A program made the translations under genes and the position numbers. From positions 2,976,001 to 3,040,000 of the forward strand of contig NZ_VFMO01000001.1 in the NCBI RefSeq assembly GCF_006715095.1: a stretch of 64,000 bases of DNA, read 5' to 3'. This document shows, one piece after another, positions 26,839-36,786 of the stretch. The notes beneath the pieces are model-generated. The model ran no database searches. It worked only from the letters and a program-made list of their open reading frames with translations, and had not been told where the DNA came from. How positions within the stretch are numbered: the first letter of the stretch is position 1; each line of letters starts with the position of its first letter. The stretch is from Yimella lutea. GTDB lineage: Bacteria > Actinomycetota > Actinomycetes > Actinomycetales > Dermatophilaceae.

Positions 26839-26910
26839 ACGGCATCCTTCCTCCGGGGCACGGACAGAACAGGTGAAACGCTGAAAAGCGCGAGTTACGG
26901 GGCAGGTCAA

Positions 26911-27125
26911 GGGCGTGGTGTGACCAAGGACTCACCTTCGAAAAGAAAAGATTCGGTCAAACCCCTTGTGCAACACAGCCAGCATCTGTGAGCCTAGACA
27001 GTCGGCACGCCCAACCACAGCGTAGCCACTCGAAACGAACCGACGAACGATGGGTGCCCCGTCGGTTTCACGCGCACGACGCATGGCCCGGCACCGGGAA
27101 CATCTACTCAAGGAGCAGGACGACT
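26911..27125. promoter_or_regulatory. upstream region of whiB1
   Basis: A 215-bp region with the divergent starts of the small membrane protein and whiB1. AAGGAG at 27110-27115 is the whiB1 ribosome site. I cannot point to the known WhiB1/CRP-type operator with confidence. Confidence 0.4.
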
Positions 27126-27374
27126 ATGGATTGGCGCGACCGCGCTGCATGCCTGGAAGAGGACCCGGAGCTTTTCTTCCCCATCGGGAACACGGGCCCT
27201 GCCTTGCAGCAGATCGAGGACGCCAAGGCTGTCTGTCGACGCTGCGAGGTCATCGACACTTGTCTGAAGTGGGCCATCGAGAGCGGGCAGGACGCCGGCG
27301 TCTGGGGTGGACTGTCGGAGGACGAACGACGCGCCATGAAGCGGCGCAATGCACGCGCCCGCCGTGCCGGTTGA
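27126..27374 (+). CDS. whiB1: WhiB family iron-sulfur regulator, WhiB1-like
   Basis: An 82-aa transcription factor carrying a [4Fe-4S] cluster sensitive to nitric oxide. Cys9, Cys37, Cys40 and Cys46 make the C..CxxCxxxxxC cluster site, and GVWGG at 58-62 is the turn that contacts sigma factor. The C-terminal KRRNARARR is the DNA-binding tail. MDWRDRAACLEEDPELFFP is close to M. tuberculosis WhiB1 as I recall it, and the neighbour is a PdtaS-type kinase as in Rv3219-Rv3220c. Start ATG 27126 with AAGGAG upstream. Confidence 0.95.
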   Translation: MDWRDRAACLEEDPELFFPIGNTGPALQQIEDAKAVCRRCEVIDTCLKWAIESGQDAGVWGGLSEDERRAMKRRNARARRAG

Positions 27375-27411
27375 ACGTACCGGCTGAACGCGCAGGCTGA
27401 GTCCGCCGAAG

Positions 27412-28890
27412 TCAACGCTCCACCGGGATATCCCGCAGCACCGCCGTGAACTTCACGGCGGTGCCGTTTTCTGTCCGTTCCCAGTCGATGTCGCCGCTCA
27501 GGTCGGCGACCAGCGACCGGACGATCTGCACCCCGAGTCCGCCGCTGCCCGGCGCGAAATCGTCCGGTAACCCGGCACCGTCGTCGGCCACCTCCACCCG
27601 CAACAGATCGCCGTCACGAGTCTGCTTCCGACGCACTGTCACCTGCACGTGACCGTCCTGCTGCGCGAGGCCGTGCTCGACGGCGTTCTGGACGAGTTCG
27701 GCGAGCACCATCGCGATCGAGGTCGCGTCCTCGGAACACAGCGTCCCGAAGCTGCCGTCGATCGCGCCGCTGACCCGCATGCCCGAGCGGTTGCCCAGGT
27801 CGAGGGCTGCCTGCACTCCGCGCTGCGCGACCTCGTCGAAATCCAGGTGGTCGTCCAGCCGGGATGAGAGTGTCTCGTGCACCGAGGCGATCGTCGCCAC
27901 CCGACGGACCGCGTCGTCCAAGGCTGCGCGGCCGGCCGGATCGTCGACCCGCCGTGCCTGGAGTCGAAGCACAGCGGCGACGGTCTGCAGATTGTTCTTC
28001 ACCCGGTGATGGATCTCGCGGATCGTGACGTCCTTGGTGGCGAGTTCACGCTCACGACGACGCAGCTCACTCACATCGCGCACAAGAAGCACGGCACCGA
28101 TGCGACGACCGTTCTCCTGCAACGGAATGGAACGAACCATCACGCTTGCCGACCGGGTGCGTACCTCACCGCGGTGCGCGACGCGTCCGCGCAGCACCTG
28201 GGTGAGGTCCTCGTCGGCCGGTGAACGCGCGGGCAGCAGGTCGTAGACGGCCGAGGCCAGCGGCATCCCGATGACATCGGCTTCGTACCCGAGGCGGTGC
28301 ACCGCAGACACCGCATTCGGGCTGGCGTAGGTGACCAGGCCGTCGACGTCCAGGCGCAGCACCCCGTCGCCCACCCGCGGGGTGCCGCGCCGGACGTGGG
28401 TGGCCGGCTCGTGTTGCGGAAAGGTACCGGCAGCGATCATCCGGGCGAGCGCGTCGGCGGTCGCCAGGTAGGTGACCTCGAGTCGGCTCGGCGTGCGCAT
28501 CGAGGCGAGATTGGTGTGCCGGGTGAGCACCGCGACCACACGTCCGTCGCGGACAACCGGGATCGCCTCCTCGCGGATCGGCATGTCGTCGCGCCAGACG
28601 GTCTGGCCGGCTCGGACGATCTCCTGCTGATCCCGTGCGGCCTGGACCATCCGGGCTCGAGGCACCGCCACCGGCTGACCGACGAGGTCCTCGGTGAAGA
28701 CGCCGACGCCGGTGGTCGGACGGGCATGCGCCGCGGCGAACCACTCCCCCGCCTGCGACTGCACCCAGAGGACCAGATCGGCGAACGACAGGTCTGCGAT
28801 CAGCTGCCAGTCACCGACGAGACGGTGCAGCCAGTCCGAATCGGCCGCGGTCACCTCGTGCCGGCTCAGCACGTCGCTCAAAGTGGGCAC
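27412..28890 (-). CDS. pdtaS: sensor histidine kinase, PdtaS-like
   Basis: A 492-aa soluble histidine kinase. Residues 1-160 resemble the GAF-like sensor, about 180-275 a PAS domain (VGDGVLRLDVDGLVTYASPN), 290-370 a HisKA_2 domain with His294/His295 in REIHHRVKNNLQ, and the end a HATPase with LVQNAVEHG, ADDGAGLP and GGLGVQIV. In mycobacteria PdtaS signals to the antitermination regulator PdtaR. No pdtaR is in this window. GTG start with TAGGCT 6 bases upstream. It converges on whiB1. Confidence 0.92.
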   Translation of the reverse strand: MPTLSDVLSRHEVTAADSDWLHRLVGDWQLIADLSFADLVLWVQSQAGEWFAAAHARPTTGVGVFTEDLVGQPVAVPRARMVQAARDQQEIVRAGQTVWRDDMPIREEAIPVVRDGRVVAVLTRHTNLASMRTPSRLEVTYLATADALARMIAAGTFPQHEPATHVRRGTPRVGDGVLRLDVDGLVTYASPNAVSAVHRLGYEADVIGMPLASAVYDLLPARSPADEDLTQVLRGRVAHRGEVRTRSASVMVRSIPLQENGRRIGAVLLVRDVSELRRRERELATKDVTIREIHHRVKNNLQTVAAVLRLQARRVDDPAGRAALDDAVRRVATIASVHETLSSRLDDHLDFDEVAQRGVQAALDLGNRSGMRVSGAIDGSFGTLCSEDATSIAMVLAELVQNAVEHGLAQQDGHVQVTVRRKQTRDGDLLRVEVADDGAGLPDDFAPGSGGLGVQIVRSLVADLSGDIDWERTENGTAVKFTAVLRDIPVER

Positions 28891-28905
28891 GGCGGGAGCC
28901 TATGC
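28891..28905 (-). promoter_or_regulatory. leaderless-type -10 of PdtaS-like gene
   Basis: TAGGCT (plus strand 28897-28902) lies 6 bases before the GTG. Confidence 0.45.
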
Positions 28906-28931
28906 GGTGGATGACCCCGGTACGGCCGAGC

Positions 28932-28956
28932 CCCGGGACGCGACGGCGTTCCCGGG
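28932..28956 (-). terminator. hairpin downstream of NAD-glutamate dehydrogenase
   Basis: CCCGGGA and TCCCGGG, 11-base loop, about 20 bases after the gdh stop. Confidence 0.6.
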
Positions 28957-28974
28957 CCCGGTGACGTGATCGGC

Positions 28975-31900
28975 TCAGCTGGCGGTGCCGCTACGGATCG
29001 CCCCGCGCAGCGTCCGCAGCGCTACCGACAATGGGGCGAGCCCCGGGTGCGGCAGCGTCTTGATCGCGTCCAGCGAGGCGAGGGCCCTACCGACCGAGTC
29101 GGGGTTCTGCTCCAGCCAGCTCGCGACACGGTCGGCCGGAGCCGCCGAGTCCGGCGTGCCGGCCAGGACAGCCGCGGTGAACGACTCCAGCACCAGGTAC
29201 AGGTCGTCGCGGATCGCGCCACGAGCCAAGGAGTCCCAGCGGTTCTCGCGCGGCAGTGCCGAGACCGCACCGAGCATGGTGTCGATCCCTACCCGCTCGG
29301 ACACCGCAAAGTACGCACCGGCCACCGTCTCGATGTCGTGGTCGCTGTTGACCGCGAGTTCGGTGATGTCGAGCACCGAGAACAGGTCGAGCAGCGCGGC
29401 AGCACGGCCGGCCAGTTCGTCCGGAATGCCCTGGTCCACCAACGACGCCTTGTTGGTCTCCCACCGCTTGCGCTCGGTACCGCGCAACAGATCGGGCACC
29501 TTCGGCGCGAGCGCGGTCACGTCGGCCGAGAACCGGTCGATCTCGCTGCCGACATCGAGCGCCGTCGGCCGGTTGTTGAGCAACCAGCGAACCGCACGGT
29601 CGAGCAACCGGCGGAACTCCAGGTACAGCGTCGTCTGGGCATCGGTCGAGGCGCTGTTGTCCAGCGCCTCCACCTGGGCCACGAAGCCGGTCAGGTCGAA
29701 GACCTCGCGGGCCACGACGTACGCCCGAGCGATCTGTGGGGCCGAGGCCTGCGTCTCCTCCATCACCCGGAACGCGAACGTGATGCCGCCCCGGTTGATC
29801 ATCGAGTTGACGACGGAGTTGATGACGATCTCGCGACGTAGCGGGTGCTGCGCGATAGCGTCCCCGAAGCTGTCGCGGACCCGCTGCGGGAAGTACTCGC
29901 GGAGGGTCCGGGTGAACCACGGGTCGTCGGTGAGGTCGCTGCCGGTGAGGTCGTTCTTCAGCGCGAGCTTGGCGTAGGCGACCAGCACCGAGAACTCCGG
30001 CGAGGTCAAACCACCCTCGTCCTCGAGCCGGCGCTCGATCTCCTCATCGCTCGGCAGGAACTCCAGGCCGCGGTCGAGTTCCTTGCGTGCCTCGAGCCAC
30101 TTGATCAGACGCTGGTGGACGGTGACCATCACACCGGTCTGGGCGCGCGCGTTGCCGAGCAGAGTGTTCTGCTCGTAGTTGTCACGCAGCACCTGGTGAG
30201 CGACCTCGTCGGTCATCGAGGACAGGATCTCGTTGCGCTCGTCGAGATCGAACTGACCACGCTTGACCAGGTCGGTCAGCAGGATCTTGATGTTGACCTC
30301 GTGGTCGGAGGTGTCGACGCCGGCGGAGTTGTCGATCGCGTCGGTATTGACGCGGACGCCGTTTCGCGCGGCCTCGATGCGTCCGAGCTGGCTGGCGCCG
30401 AGGTTGCCGCCCTCACCGATGACCTTGACGCGCATCTGCTTTCCGTCGACCCGGATCGCGTCGTTCGCACGGTCGCCGATCCTGGAGTTCGACTCGGTAC
30501 TCGCCTTGATGTACGTGCCGATGCCGCCGTTCCAGAACAGGTCGACGGGCGCCTTGAGGATGGCGTTCATCAGGTCGGACGGCGCCATCTCGGTGATGCC
30601 CTCGTCGATGCCGAGGCGCTCGCGCACCTCGTCGGTCAGCGGGATCGACTTGGCCGTTCGCGGGTACACCCCTCCACCCGCGCTGATCAGCGAGCTGTCG
30701 TAGTCCTCCCACGACGAACGCGCCAGGTCGAACAACCGACGGCGCTCGGGGTACGAGGTCGCAGCGTCCGGGTCGGGGTCGAGGAAAATGTGCCGGTGGT
30801 CGAACGCGGCCACCAACCGGATGTGCTCCGACAGGAGCATGCCGTTGCCGAACACGTCGCCGCTCATGTCGCCGACGCCGACGACCGTGAAGTCCTGCGT
30901 CTGCGTGTCGTGGCCCATCTCGCGGAAATGCCGCTTGACCGACTCCCACGCGCCTCGGGCGGTGATGCCCATGCCTTTGTGGTCGTAGCCCGCCGAGCCA
31001 CCGGACGCGAACGCGTCGTCCAGCCAGAACCCACGATGCTGCGCGACGCCGTTGGCGATGTCGGAGAAGGATGCGGTGCCCTTGTCGGCCGCGACCACGA
31101 GGTAGGTGTCATCCGGGTCGTGACGGACGATGTCCTGCGGGGGCACGACCTCACCGTCGAGGAGGTTGTCGGTCAGATCGAGCAGCCCGCCGATGAACAG
31201 TTTGTAGGACTCGATGCCCTCGGCCATCCACGCATCGCGGTCGCTCGGGCTCGGCAACTGCTTGGCGTAGAAGCCGCCCTTGGAACCGGTCGGGACGATG
31301 ACCGCGTTCTTGACCATCTGCGCCTTGACCAGCCCGAGCACCTCGGTGCGGAAGTCCTCGCGCCGGTCGCTCCAGCGCAGACCGCCGCGGGCGACCTTGC
31401 CGAAGCGCAGGTGCACGCCTTCGACGCGCGGACTGTAGACCCAGATCTCGAACATCGGCTGCGGGTGCGGCATGCCGGGTACCGACGCACAGTCGATCTT
31501 GAAGCTGATCACCGGACGGTGTCCGCCGTCCTGGAAGGCGTTGGTGCGCAGGATCGCCATGATCGCTCCGCGGAAGGAACGCAGGATGCGGTCCTGGTCG
31601 AGGCTGGCGACCTGGGTGAGCCCGGCGTCGATGCGCTCGTTCACCTCGGCCTGAGCGGCTTCACGGTCCTGCTCGGCGGTCGGGTCGAACCGGGCGTCGA
31701 ACAGCGCGATGAGATCACGGGTGAGTTCGACGTTGGTGACCAACGCCTGCTCGACGTACTCCTGGCTGAACGGCAGTCCGACCTGGCGCATGTAACGGGC
31801 GATCGCACGAAGCACCGTCACCTGCCGGGCAGTCAAACCACCTTGCAACACAAGCGCATTGAGCCCGTCGGACTCGCTGTGCTTGTTCCACACCGCCGCG

Positions 31901-33840
31901 AACGCGTCCTGGAAGCGCTCGCGCACCTGAGCGAGTTCGGCATCGGTGCCCCACACGTCCGCGTCATCGGCGCGTAGGCCGAAGTCGTAGATGTGGATGA
32001 GTTCGCCGTCGGCGCGGTTCATCGAGTACGGACGCTCGTCGGTGACCCGGACGCCGAGGTCGGTGAAGATCGGCATGACGTCCGACAGCAGCACCCCGTT
32101 GCGGCGGAACAACTTGAACCGGCGCTCCCGCGCGTCACCGGACGGGTCACGGTAGAGCGTCAGACTGGTGTCGTCACCGTCCTTCAGCGACTCGATGTGG
32201 CGCAGGTCGGCGACGCCCTGACGCGGACCGAAGTCCTCCTTGTACGCCTCGGGAAAAGCATTGGCGTACAACGACATCACCCGCGCGGACGCGTCCTCAC
32301 CGTCTTCGTCGCGGGCATGCATTCCGAGCTGCTCGGACCACGTCTGGGTGGAGCGCAGCAGTTCCTCGCGCAGTGCCTCGTCATCGACCTGCGGCACGCC
32401 GGTGCCGGGATCGACACGGACGACGAAATGGATGCGTGCCATCTCGGCGTCGGTCACGTGGGTCGTGTAGTCGATCGCCGTGGCGTCGAAGGTGCGCTTG
32501 AGGATGTTCGACATCGCCAGCCGTACACGGGTGTTGTACCGGTCGCGCGGGATGTAGACGACGACGCTGGTGAACCGGCCGAACTCGTCGTCGCGGCGCA
32601 GCACCGCCGGGGTGCGTCGCTCCTGGACGCGCATGACCTGGCTCGCGATGGACTTCAGTTCCTCGGTGCGGATCTGGAACAACTCGTCACGCGGGTAGGT
32701 CTCCAGCACCTGCATGAGGTCCTTGCCGGAGTGGCTGTCGGGGGCGTACCCGGAGTTGGTCACGACCGCAGCCACGCGCTCGCGCAGGATCGGCACGCGA
32801 CGCACCGACTCGACATAGGCGCTGGAGGAGAACAGCCCGAGAAAGCGGCGCTCACCGATGACATTGCCGGCAGCGTCGAAGGTGCGCAGGCCGATGTAGT
32901 CGAGGTAGACAGGCCGGTGCACCGTGGAGCGGGAGTTCGCCTTGGTGACCGTCAACAGGTGCGGGTCGCGGGCAGTGCGTCGCGCGTGCGGGGTGAGGCG
33001 CGAGAACGCCTCGGACGCCGGGGCGTCGTAGCGCAACAGACCGAGGCCGCTACCGGCGACGCCGCGCAGGACGTCCTCGCCGTCGACCTCGTCCAACACG
33101 TACTCGCGGTAACCGAGGAAGGTGAAGTGTTCGTCGGCGAGCCACCGCAGGAAACCTTGGGTGCGCTCCACGATGTCCTTGCCGACCGAACTCGGCGGGT
33201 CGGCCTCCAGGTCGCGGATGATGACATCGCACTGTGCGCGCATGCGTTCCCAGTCGGTGACGGCGTCGCGGACGTCGTCGAGCACCTCGTGGAGAACAGC
33301 GACCAGGTCGGCGTCGCCGGACTCGTCGGCAGCCAGATCGATCTGCAGGTTCATCCACGACTCGGCGATGGGATCGGCCGCGCCCGAACGGTGCTGGGGC
33401 TGGTCATCGGTGTCGAGGATCTCGCGCAGCTCGCCGGAGGCGTCCCGCTCGACCCAGAGCTGAGGGTGGATCAGCAGGTGGACGCGGCGGCCCAGACGAG
33501 CGAGCGCCGCGGTGACCGAATCGACCAGGAACGGCATGTCGTCGGTGACGATCTGCAGGACCGCGTACGACGAGCTCCAGCCGTCGGCGTCCTTGTTGGG
33601 GTGCAACACCTGGATGTTGGCTCGACCCGGCGGACGCTGCTTGGCCAGTTGTTGATGCGCGTGCAGGAAGCCGTGGAGATTCGCGGATCCCAAAGCGTTG
33701 ATGTCCTCGTCGGCGACGTGCCGGAAGTAACGCTCGGCGAGCGGGTCGGTGCACCCCCCGTCGCCGCAGTCGTGCGAAGCGCTCTCGCGCAGGACTTCCT
33801 GCCGGTGGTGACCGGACAAGTCAGCAGACAAAGCCAACAA
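28975..33840 (-). CDS. gdh: NAD-specific glutamate dehydrogenase, 180-kDa class
   Basis: A 1621-aa enzyme that deaminates glutamate to 2-oxoglutarate with NAD. The length fits the L-GDH-180 class (like M. tuberculosis Rv2476c). The N-terminal half carries ACT-like regulatory regions. The catalytic core near residues 840-1200 includes VPTGSKGGFYAKQLP with the substrate Lys, FSDIANGV, VGVGDMSGDVFGNGML of the NAD fold, and FDHRHIFLDPDPDA. The TTG start at 33840 is uncertain: only a weak GAGG precedes it, and in-frame TTG codons follow within four residues. It fits functionally with pruA at 35 kb. Confidence 0.9.
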   Translation of the reverse strand: MLALSADLSGHHRQEVLRESASHDCGDGGCTDPLAERYFRHVADEDINALGSANLHGFLHAHQQLAKQRPPGRANIQVLHPNKDADGWSSSYAVLQIVTDDMPFLVDSVTAALARLGRRVHLLIHPQLWVERDASGELREILDTDDQPQHRSGAADPIAESWMNLQIDLAADESGDADLVAVLHEVLDDVRDAVTDWERMRAQCDVIIRDLEADPPSSVGKDIVERTQGFLRWLADEHFTFLGYREYVLDEVDGEDVLRGVAGSGLGLLRYDAPASEAFSRLTPHARRTARDPHLLTVTKANSRSTVHRPVYLDYIGLRTFDAAGNVIGERRFLGLFSSSAYVESVRRVPILRERVAAVVTNSGYAPDSHSGKDLMQVLETYPRDELFQIRTEELKSIASQVMRVQERRTPAVLRRDDEFGRFTSVVVYIPRDRYNTRVRLAMSNILKRTFDATAIDYTTHVTDAEMARIHFVVRVDPGTGVPQVDDEALREELLRSTQTWSEQLGMHARDEDGEDASARVMSLYANAFPEAYKEDFGPRQGVADLRHIESLKDGDDTSLTLYRDPSGDARERRFKLFRRNGVLLSDVMPIFTDLGVRVTDERPYSMNRADGELIHIYDFGLRADDADVWGTDAELAQVRERFQDAFAAVWNKHSESDGLNALVLQGGLTARQVTVLRAIARYMRQVGLPFSQEYVEQALVTNVELTRDLIALFDARFDPTAEQDREAAQAEVNERIDAGLTQVASLDQDRILRSFRGAIMAILRTNAFQDGGHRPVISFKIDCASVPGMPHPQPMFEIWVYSPRVEGVHLRFGKVARGGLRWSDRREDFRTEVLGLVKAQMVKNAVIVPTGSKGGFYAKQLPSPSDRDAWMAEGIESYKLFIGGLLDLTDNLLDGEVVPPQDIVRHDPDDTYLVVAADKGTASFSDIANGVAQHRGFWLDDAFASGGSAGYDHKGMGITARGAWESVKRHFREMGHDTQTQDFTVVGVGDMSGDVFGNGMLLSEHIRLVAAFDHRHIFLDPDPDAATSYPERRRLFDLARSSWEDYDSSLISAGGGVYPRTAKSIPLTDEVRERLGIDEGITEMAPSDLMNAILKAPVDLFWNGGIGTYIKASTESNSRIGDRANDAIRVDGKQMRVKVIGEGGNLGASQLGRIEAARNGVRVNTDAIDNSAGVDTSDHEVNIKILLTDLVKRGQFDLDERNEILSSMTDEVAHQVLRDNYEQNTLLGNARAQTGVMVTVHQRLIKWLEARKELDRGLEFLPSDEEIERRLEDEGGLTSPEFSVLVAYAKLALKNDLTGSDLTDDPWFTRTLREYFPQRVRDSFGDAIAQHPLRREIVINSVVNSMINRGGITFAFRVMEETQASAPQIARAYVVAREVFDLTGFVAQVEALDNSASTDAQTTLYLEFRRLLDRAVRWLLNNRPTALDVGSEIDRFSADVTALAPKVPDLLRGTERKRWETNKASLVDQGIPDELAGRAAALLDLFSVLDITELAVNSDHDIETVAGAYFAVSERVGIDTMLGAVSALPRENRWDSLARGAIRDDLYLVLESFTAAVLAGTPDSAAPADRVASWLEQNPDSVGRALASLDAIKTLPHPGLAPLSVALRTLRGAIRSGTAS

Positions 33841-33949
33841 ACCTCATGGGTGCGTAGCGTGGCGGCGCACGTCGTTGTGCGCCGCCCGTCGACTGTATCG
33901 CCCCTGTGAAGTACGCCACAGTCCGGTTGGGCGGGTTAGCCTGGCCCGC
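33841..33949. promoter_or_regulatory. divergent gdh / 33950 gene promoter region
   Basis: TAGCCT at 33937-33942 is 7 bases before the plus-strand ATG at 33950. No firm gdh promoter is visible on the minus strand. Confidence 0.45.
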
Positions 33950-34477
33950 ATGCCTTCCTCGACCCAGGTCCGCGACGACGCCCTTCGCAGACTCGCGGCG
34001 ACGGTTCCACAGCTGTTGTCGGTGCGGGTCGAGACCGCCACCGACACCGCCACGGCGACGATCGGGCAGGCCATCGAACATGTCGCCGAAGCGCTGCTGG
34101 CGTGGCACGACTGGCTGGTCGGCGGGTCGGCCGTGCAACTGCGTCTGAGTGACGGTTTGGCACCCACCGGAACCTTCGGTCCGCGCGCAGGTCCAGGGGT
34201 CGACCCTGCCGCGCTGGCGTCGGCCGCCTACGACCTGCGCCGTTGTGCCGCAACGCTGCAGACGGTCGTGGACGAGGTGAGGGACGAGGCGTCGCGTGCC
34301 ACCGGACAGGAGTTGACCGATGTGCTGCGCGGGCTCGCCGAGGTGTTGCAGGATCACGTCGCTCAGGTGCGCGAACTGATGCCGGGCGGTGGTGCCGCGG
34401 CCGACACCCGACAGGCGCGACTGAGTGTCGCCGAACGCGTCCTGCACCGCAGGGTGCTCGATACGCTGCGCGCATGA
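33950..34477 (+). CDS. hypothetical helical protein
   Basis: A 175-aa soluble, almost entirely helical protein (RDDALRRLAATVPQLLSVRV, then ATIGQAIEHVAEALLAWHDW and LRGLAEVLQDHVAQVRELM). The Trp/His/Asp motif AWHDWL and spaced His residues recall helical-bundle proteins, but no family is claimed. ATG 33950 is selected on the leaderless-type TAGCCT. The stop overlaps the next start (ATGA), so it is translationally coupled to the DUF2505 gene. Confidence 0.7.
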   Translation: MPSSTQVRDDALRRLAATVPQLLSVRVETATDTATATIGQAIEHVAEALLAWHDWLVGGSAVQLRLSDGLAPTGTFGPRAGPGVDPAALASAAYDLRRCAATLQTVVDEVRDEASRATGQELTDVLRGLAEVLQDHVAQVRELMPGGGAAADTRQARLSVAERVLHRRVLDTLRA

Positions 34478-34974
34478 AGATCAAGCGTTCCTGGACCTAC
34501 CCCGCCCCCGTGGCCGACGTGTACGCGATGGTGACCGACGAGGCCTACCAGCGACGCAAATCGGAGGCGACCAGCACCGACGGCGGCACGGTCGAACTCG
34601 CCCAGACCGCCGATGGCGGACACCTCATCACCGTTGCCCGGGTGCTGCCCACCGATGCGTTTCCCGAGAACATCAGGGCGATGGTCGGCAACACCATCAC
34701 GGTGGTCGAGACCCAGACCTGGGGTCTCGCCGGCGACGACGGTTCGCGGGTCGCCGACCTGGCGGTCGACGTGAAGGGCACGCCGGCGTCGATGAAGGGC
34801 ACGGTGACGTTGACCCCGGTGTCGGACACACAGACCCGACTGGACGTCGACGGAGACCTCAAGGGCGGCATCCCGATCATCGGCGGCAAGATCGAAAAAG
34901 CCGCCGCACCGTCCTTCATCCACGCACTCGAGCAGGAAGAACGCATCGGCACCGAATACCTCGCCGGCAACTGA
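34474..34974 (+). CDS. DUF2505 family protein (SRPBCC-like)
   Basis: A 166-aa protein. KIKRSWTYPAPVADVYAMV, then a hydrophobic strand series and a C-terminal helix (GGKIEKAAAPSFIHALEQEE) fit the START/SRPBCC ligand-binding fold of DUF2505, common in actinobacteria and of unknown role. It may bind a lipid or another hydrophobic ligand. Coupled by four-base overlap to the upstream helical protein and followed by a strong hairpin. Confidence 0.88.
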   Translation: MKIKRSWTYPAPVADVYAMVTDEAYQRRKSEATSTDGGTVELAQTADGGHLITVARVLPTDAFPENIRAMVGNTITVVETQTWGLAGDDGSRVADLAVDVKGTPASMKGTVTLTPVSDTQTRLDVDGDLKGGIPIIGGKIEKAAAPSFIHALEQEERIGTEYLAGN

Positions 34975-34986
34975 GCGTAGACAGAT

Positions 34987-35017
34987 CGGTCTGGGAATCA
35001 CGTTGGTTCCCAGACCG
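34987..35017 (+). terminator. hairpin terminator after DUF2505 gene
   Basis: CGGTCTGGGAA and TTCCCAGACCG, perfect 11-bp stem with a 9-base loop. Confidence 0.85.
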
Positions 35018-35157
35018 ACTCGCGTTGTTGTCAGTTGGAGTTGAGCACCACACTGGCTTCAGTGGTTCACCCGGAAGGCGAAAGTCCCCTGCAGGTGCAG
35101 TGATCGGGTGTGCCCGCCGAACCTCCGGGCCCAGGACTGCGCATGTTGTGCTGCAGG

Positions 35158-36786
35158 TCAGCCCATGTGCGGGTACTCGTAGGAGGTCGGCGGCACGAAG
35201 GTCTCCTTGATGGAGCGCGGGCTCGTCCAGCGCATCAGATTCGCGGGTGAGCCGGCCTTGTCGTTGGTGCCCGATGCACGGCCCCCGCCGAACGGCTGCT
35301 GGCCGACGACGGCGCCGGTCGGCTTATCGTTGATGTAGAAGTTGCCGGCAGCGAACCGCAGGCGACGGGTGGCGTCCGCGATGACCACCCGGTCGGTGGC
35401 GATGATCGAACCGGTGAGGGCGTACGGCGCGACCGACTCCATTTGGTCGAGCACCTTGTCGAACTGGCGGTCGGGGTAGACGTGCACCGCGAGGATCGGA
35501 CCGAAGTACTCGGTGGAGAACATCTCGTTGTCGGCGTCGCCGATCTCCAGCACGGTCGGGCGCACGAAGTAGCCGACCGAGTCGTCGTAGGTGCCGCCGG
35601 CCAGCACCTCGATGTCCTTGTGCGCATGTGCCATGTCGATGGCGTCCTTGTGCTTGGCGAACGCACGATCGTCGATGACCGCACCCATGAAGTTGGAGAA
35701 GTCGGTGACATCACCCTGGGTGAGCGAGTCGGTGATCGAGACGAGGTCGGCCTTGATCTTCTTCCACAGGCTCGCCGGCACGTACGCGCGGCTGGCGGCC
35801 GAGCACTTCTGGCCCTGGTACTCGAAAGCGCCACGGATCATCGCGGTCCGCAACACGTCCGGGTCGGCGGACGGGTGGGCCAAAATGAAGTCCTTGCCGC
35901 CGGTCTCCCCCACCAGGCGCGGGTAGGTGCGGTAGTCGGACAGGTTGGCACCGACCTGGCTCCACAGGTGCTGGAAGGTCGGGGTGGATCCGGTGAAGTG
36001 GATACCTGCGAGGTCGCGGTCGGCCAGTGCGACCTTGCTCAAGTTGAGTCCGTCGCCGGTGACCAGGTTGATCACACCCGGGGGCATGCCGGCTTCTTCG
36101 AGCAGTTCCATCGTCAGCTGCGCGGCGCGGTTCTGCGTCGGGCTCGGCTTCCAGACGACCGTGTTGCCCATCAACGCAGGAGCGGTCGGCAGGTTGCCGG
36201 CGATCGCGGTGAAGTTGAACGGCGTGATCGCATAGACGAAGCCCTCGAGCGGACGGTGGTCGGTGCGGTTCCACACGCCGCGCGCGTTGGCCGGCGGCTG
36301 CTCGGCGAGGATCTGTCGGGCGAAGTGGACGTTGAAACGCCAGAAGTCGATCAGTTCGCAGGCGGCGTCGATCTCGGCCTGGTAGCAGGTCTTGCTCTGC
36401 CCGAGCATGGTCGCTGCATTCATGCGGGAGCGGTAGGGGCCGGCCAGCAGGTCGGCAGCCTTGAGCAGGATCGCTGCGCGGTCGTCGAAGCTCAGTTCAC
36501 GCCAGCCCGGAGCGGCGTCCTTGGCCGCCTGGACCGCCGCCTCCGCGTCGGCCACGGTCGCGTTCTTGAGGGTGCCGAGCACCTTCTTGTGGGCGTGCGG
36601 CTGACGTACGGCAATGGCCTTGCCACCGCCCATGACTCGCTTGCCACCGATGGTGTGGGGCAGGTCGACCTGCTCGCCGCCGATCTGCACGAGGGCGAGT
36701 TCGAGCGAGGCGCGCTCCGGACTTCCGGGTGCGTAATCGAGGACCGGCTCGTTGACCGGTGCGGGCGGATTGGTCACTGCGTCCAT
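35158..36786 (-). CDS. pruA: L-glutamate gamma-semialdehyde dehydrogenase (P5C dehydrogenase)
   Basis: A 542-aa NAD-dependent aldehyde dehydrogenase that oxidises glutamate semialdehyde (from proline via P5C) to glutamate. The cofactor fold shows ITPFNFTAIAGNLPTAPALM and FTGSTPTF. The catalytic residues are Glu in LVGETGGKDF and Cys in EYQGQKCSAASR, and the C-terminal PFGGGRASGTNDKAG is diagnostic of the family. It has full length as a single-function PruA; no proline dehydrogenase is fused or adjacent. Start ATG 36786 with AGGAG upstream. With gdh nearby, proline could be drained to 2-oxoglutarate. Confidence 0.95.
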   Translation of the reverse strand: MDAVTNPPAPVNEPVLDYAPGSPERASLELALVQIGGEQVDLPHTIGGKRVMGGGKAIAVRQPHAHKKVLGTLKNATVADAEAAVQAAKDAAPGWRELSFDDRAAILLKAADLLAGPYRSRMNAATMLGQSKTCYQAEIDAACELIDFWRFNVHFARQILAEQPPANARGVWNRTDHRPLEGFVYAITPFNFTAIAGNLPTAPALMGNTVVWKPSPTQNRAAQLTMELLEEAGMPPGVINLVTGDGLNLSKVALADRDLAGIHFTGSTPTFQHLWSQVGANLSDYRTYPRLVGETGGKDFILAHPSADPDVLRTAMIRGAFEYQGQKCSAASRAYVPASLWKKIKADLVSITDSLTQGDVTDFSNFMGAVIDDRAFAKHKDAIDMAHAHKDIEVLAGGTYDDSVGYFVRPTVLEIGDADNEMFSTEYFGPILAVHVYPDRQFDKVLDQMESVAPYALTGSIIATDRVVIADATRRLRFAAGNFYINDKPTGAVVGQQPFGGGRASGTNDKAGSPANLMRWTSPRSIKETFVPPTSYEYPHMG

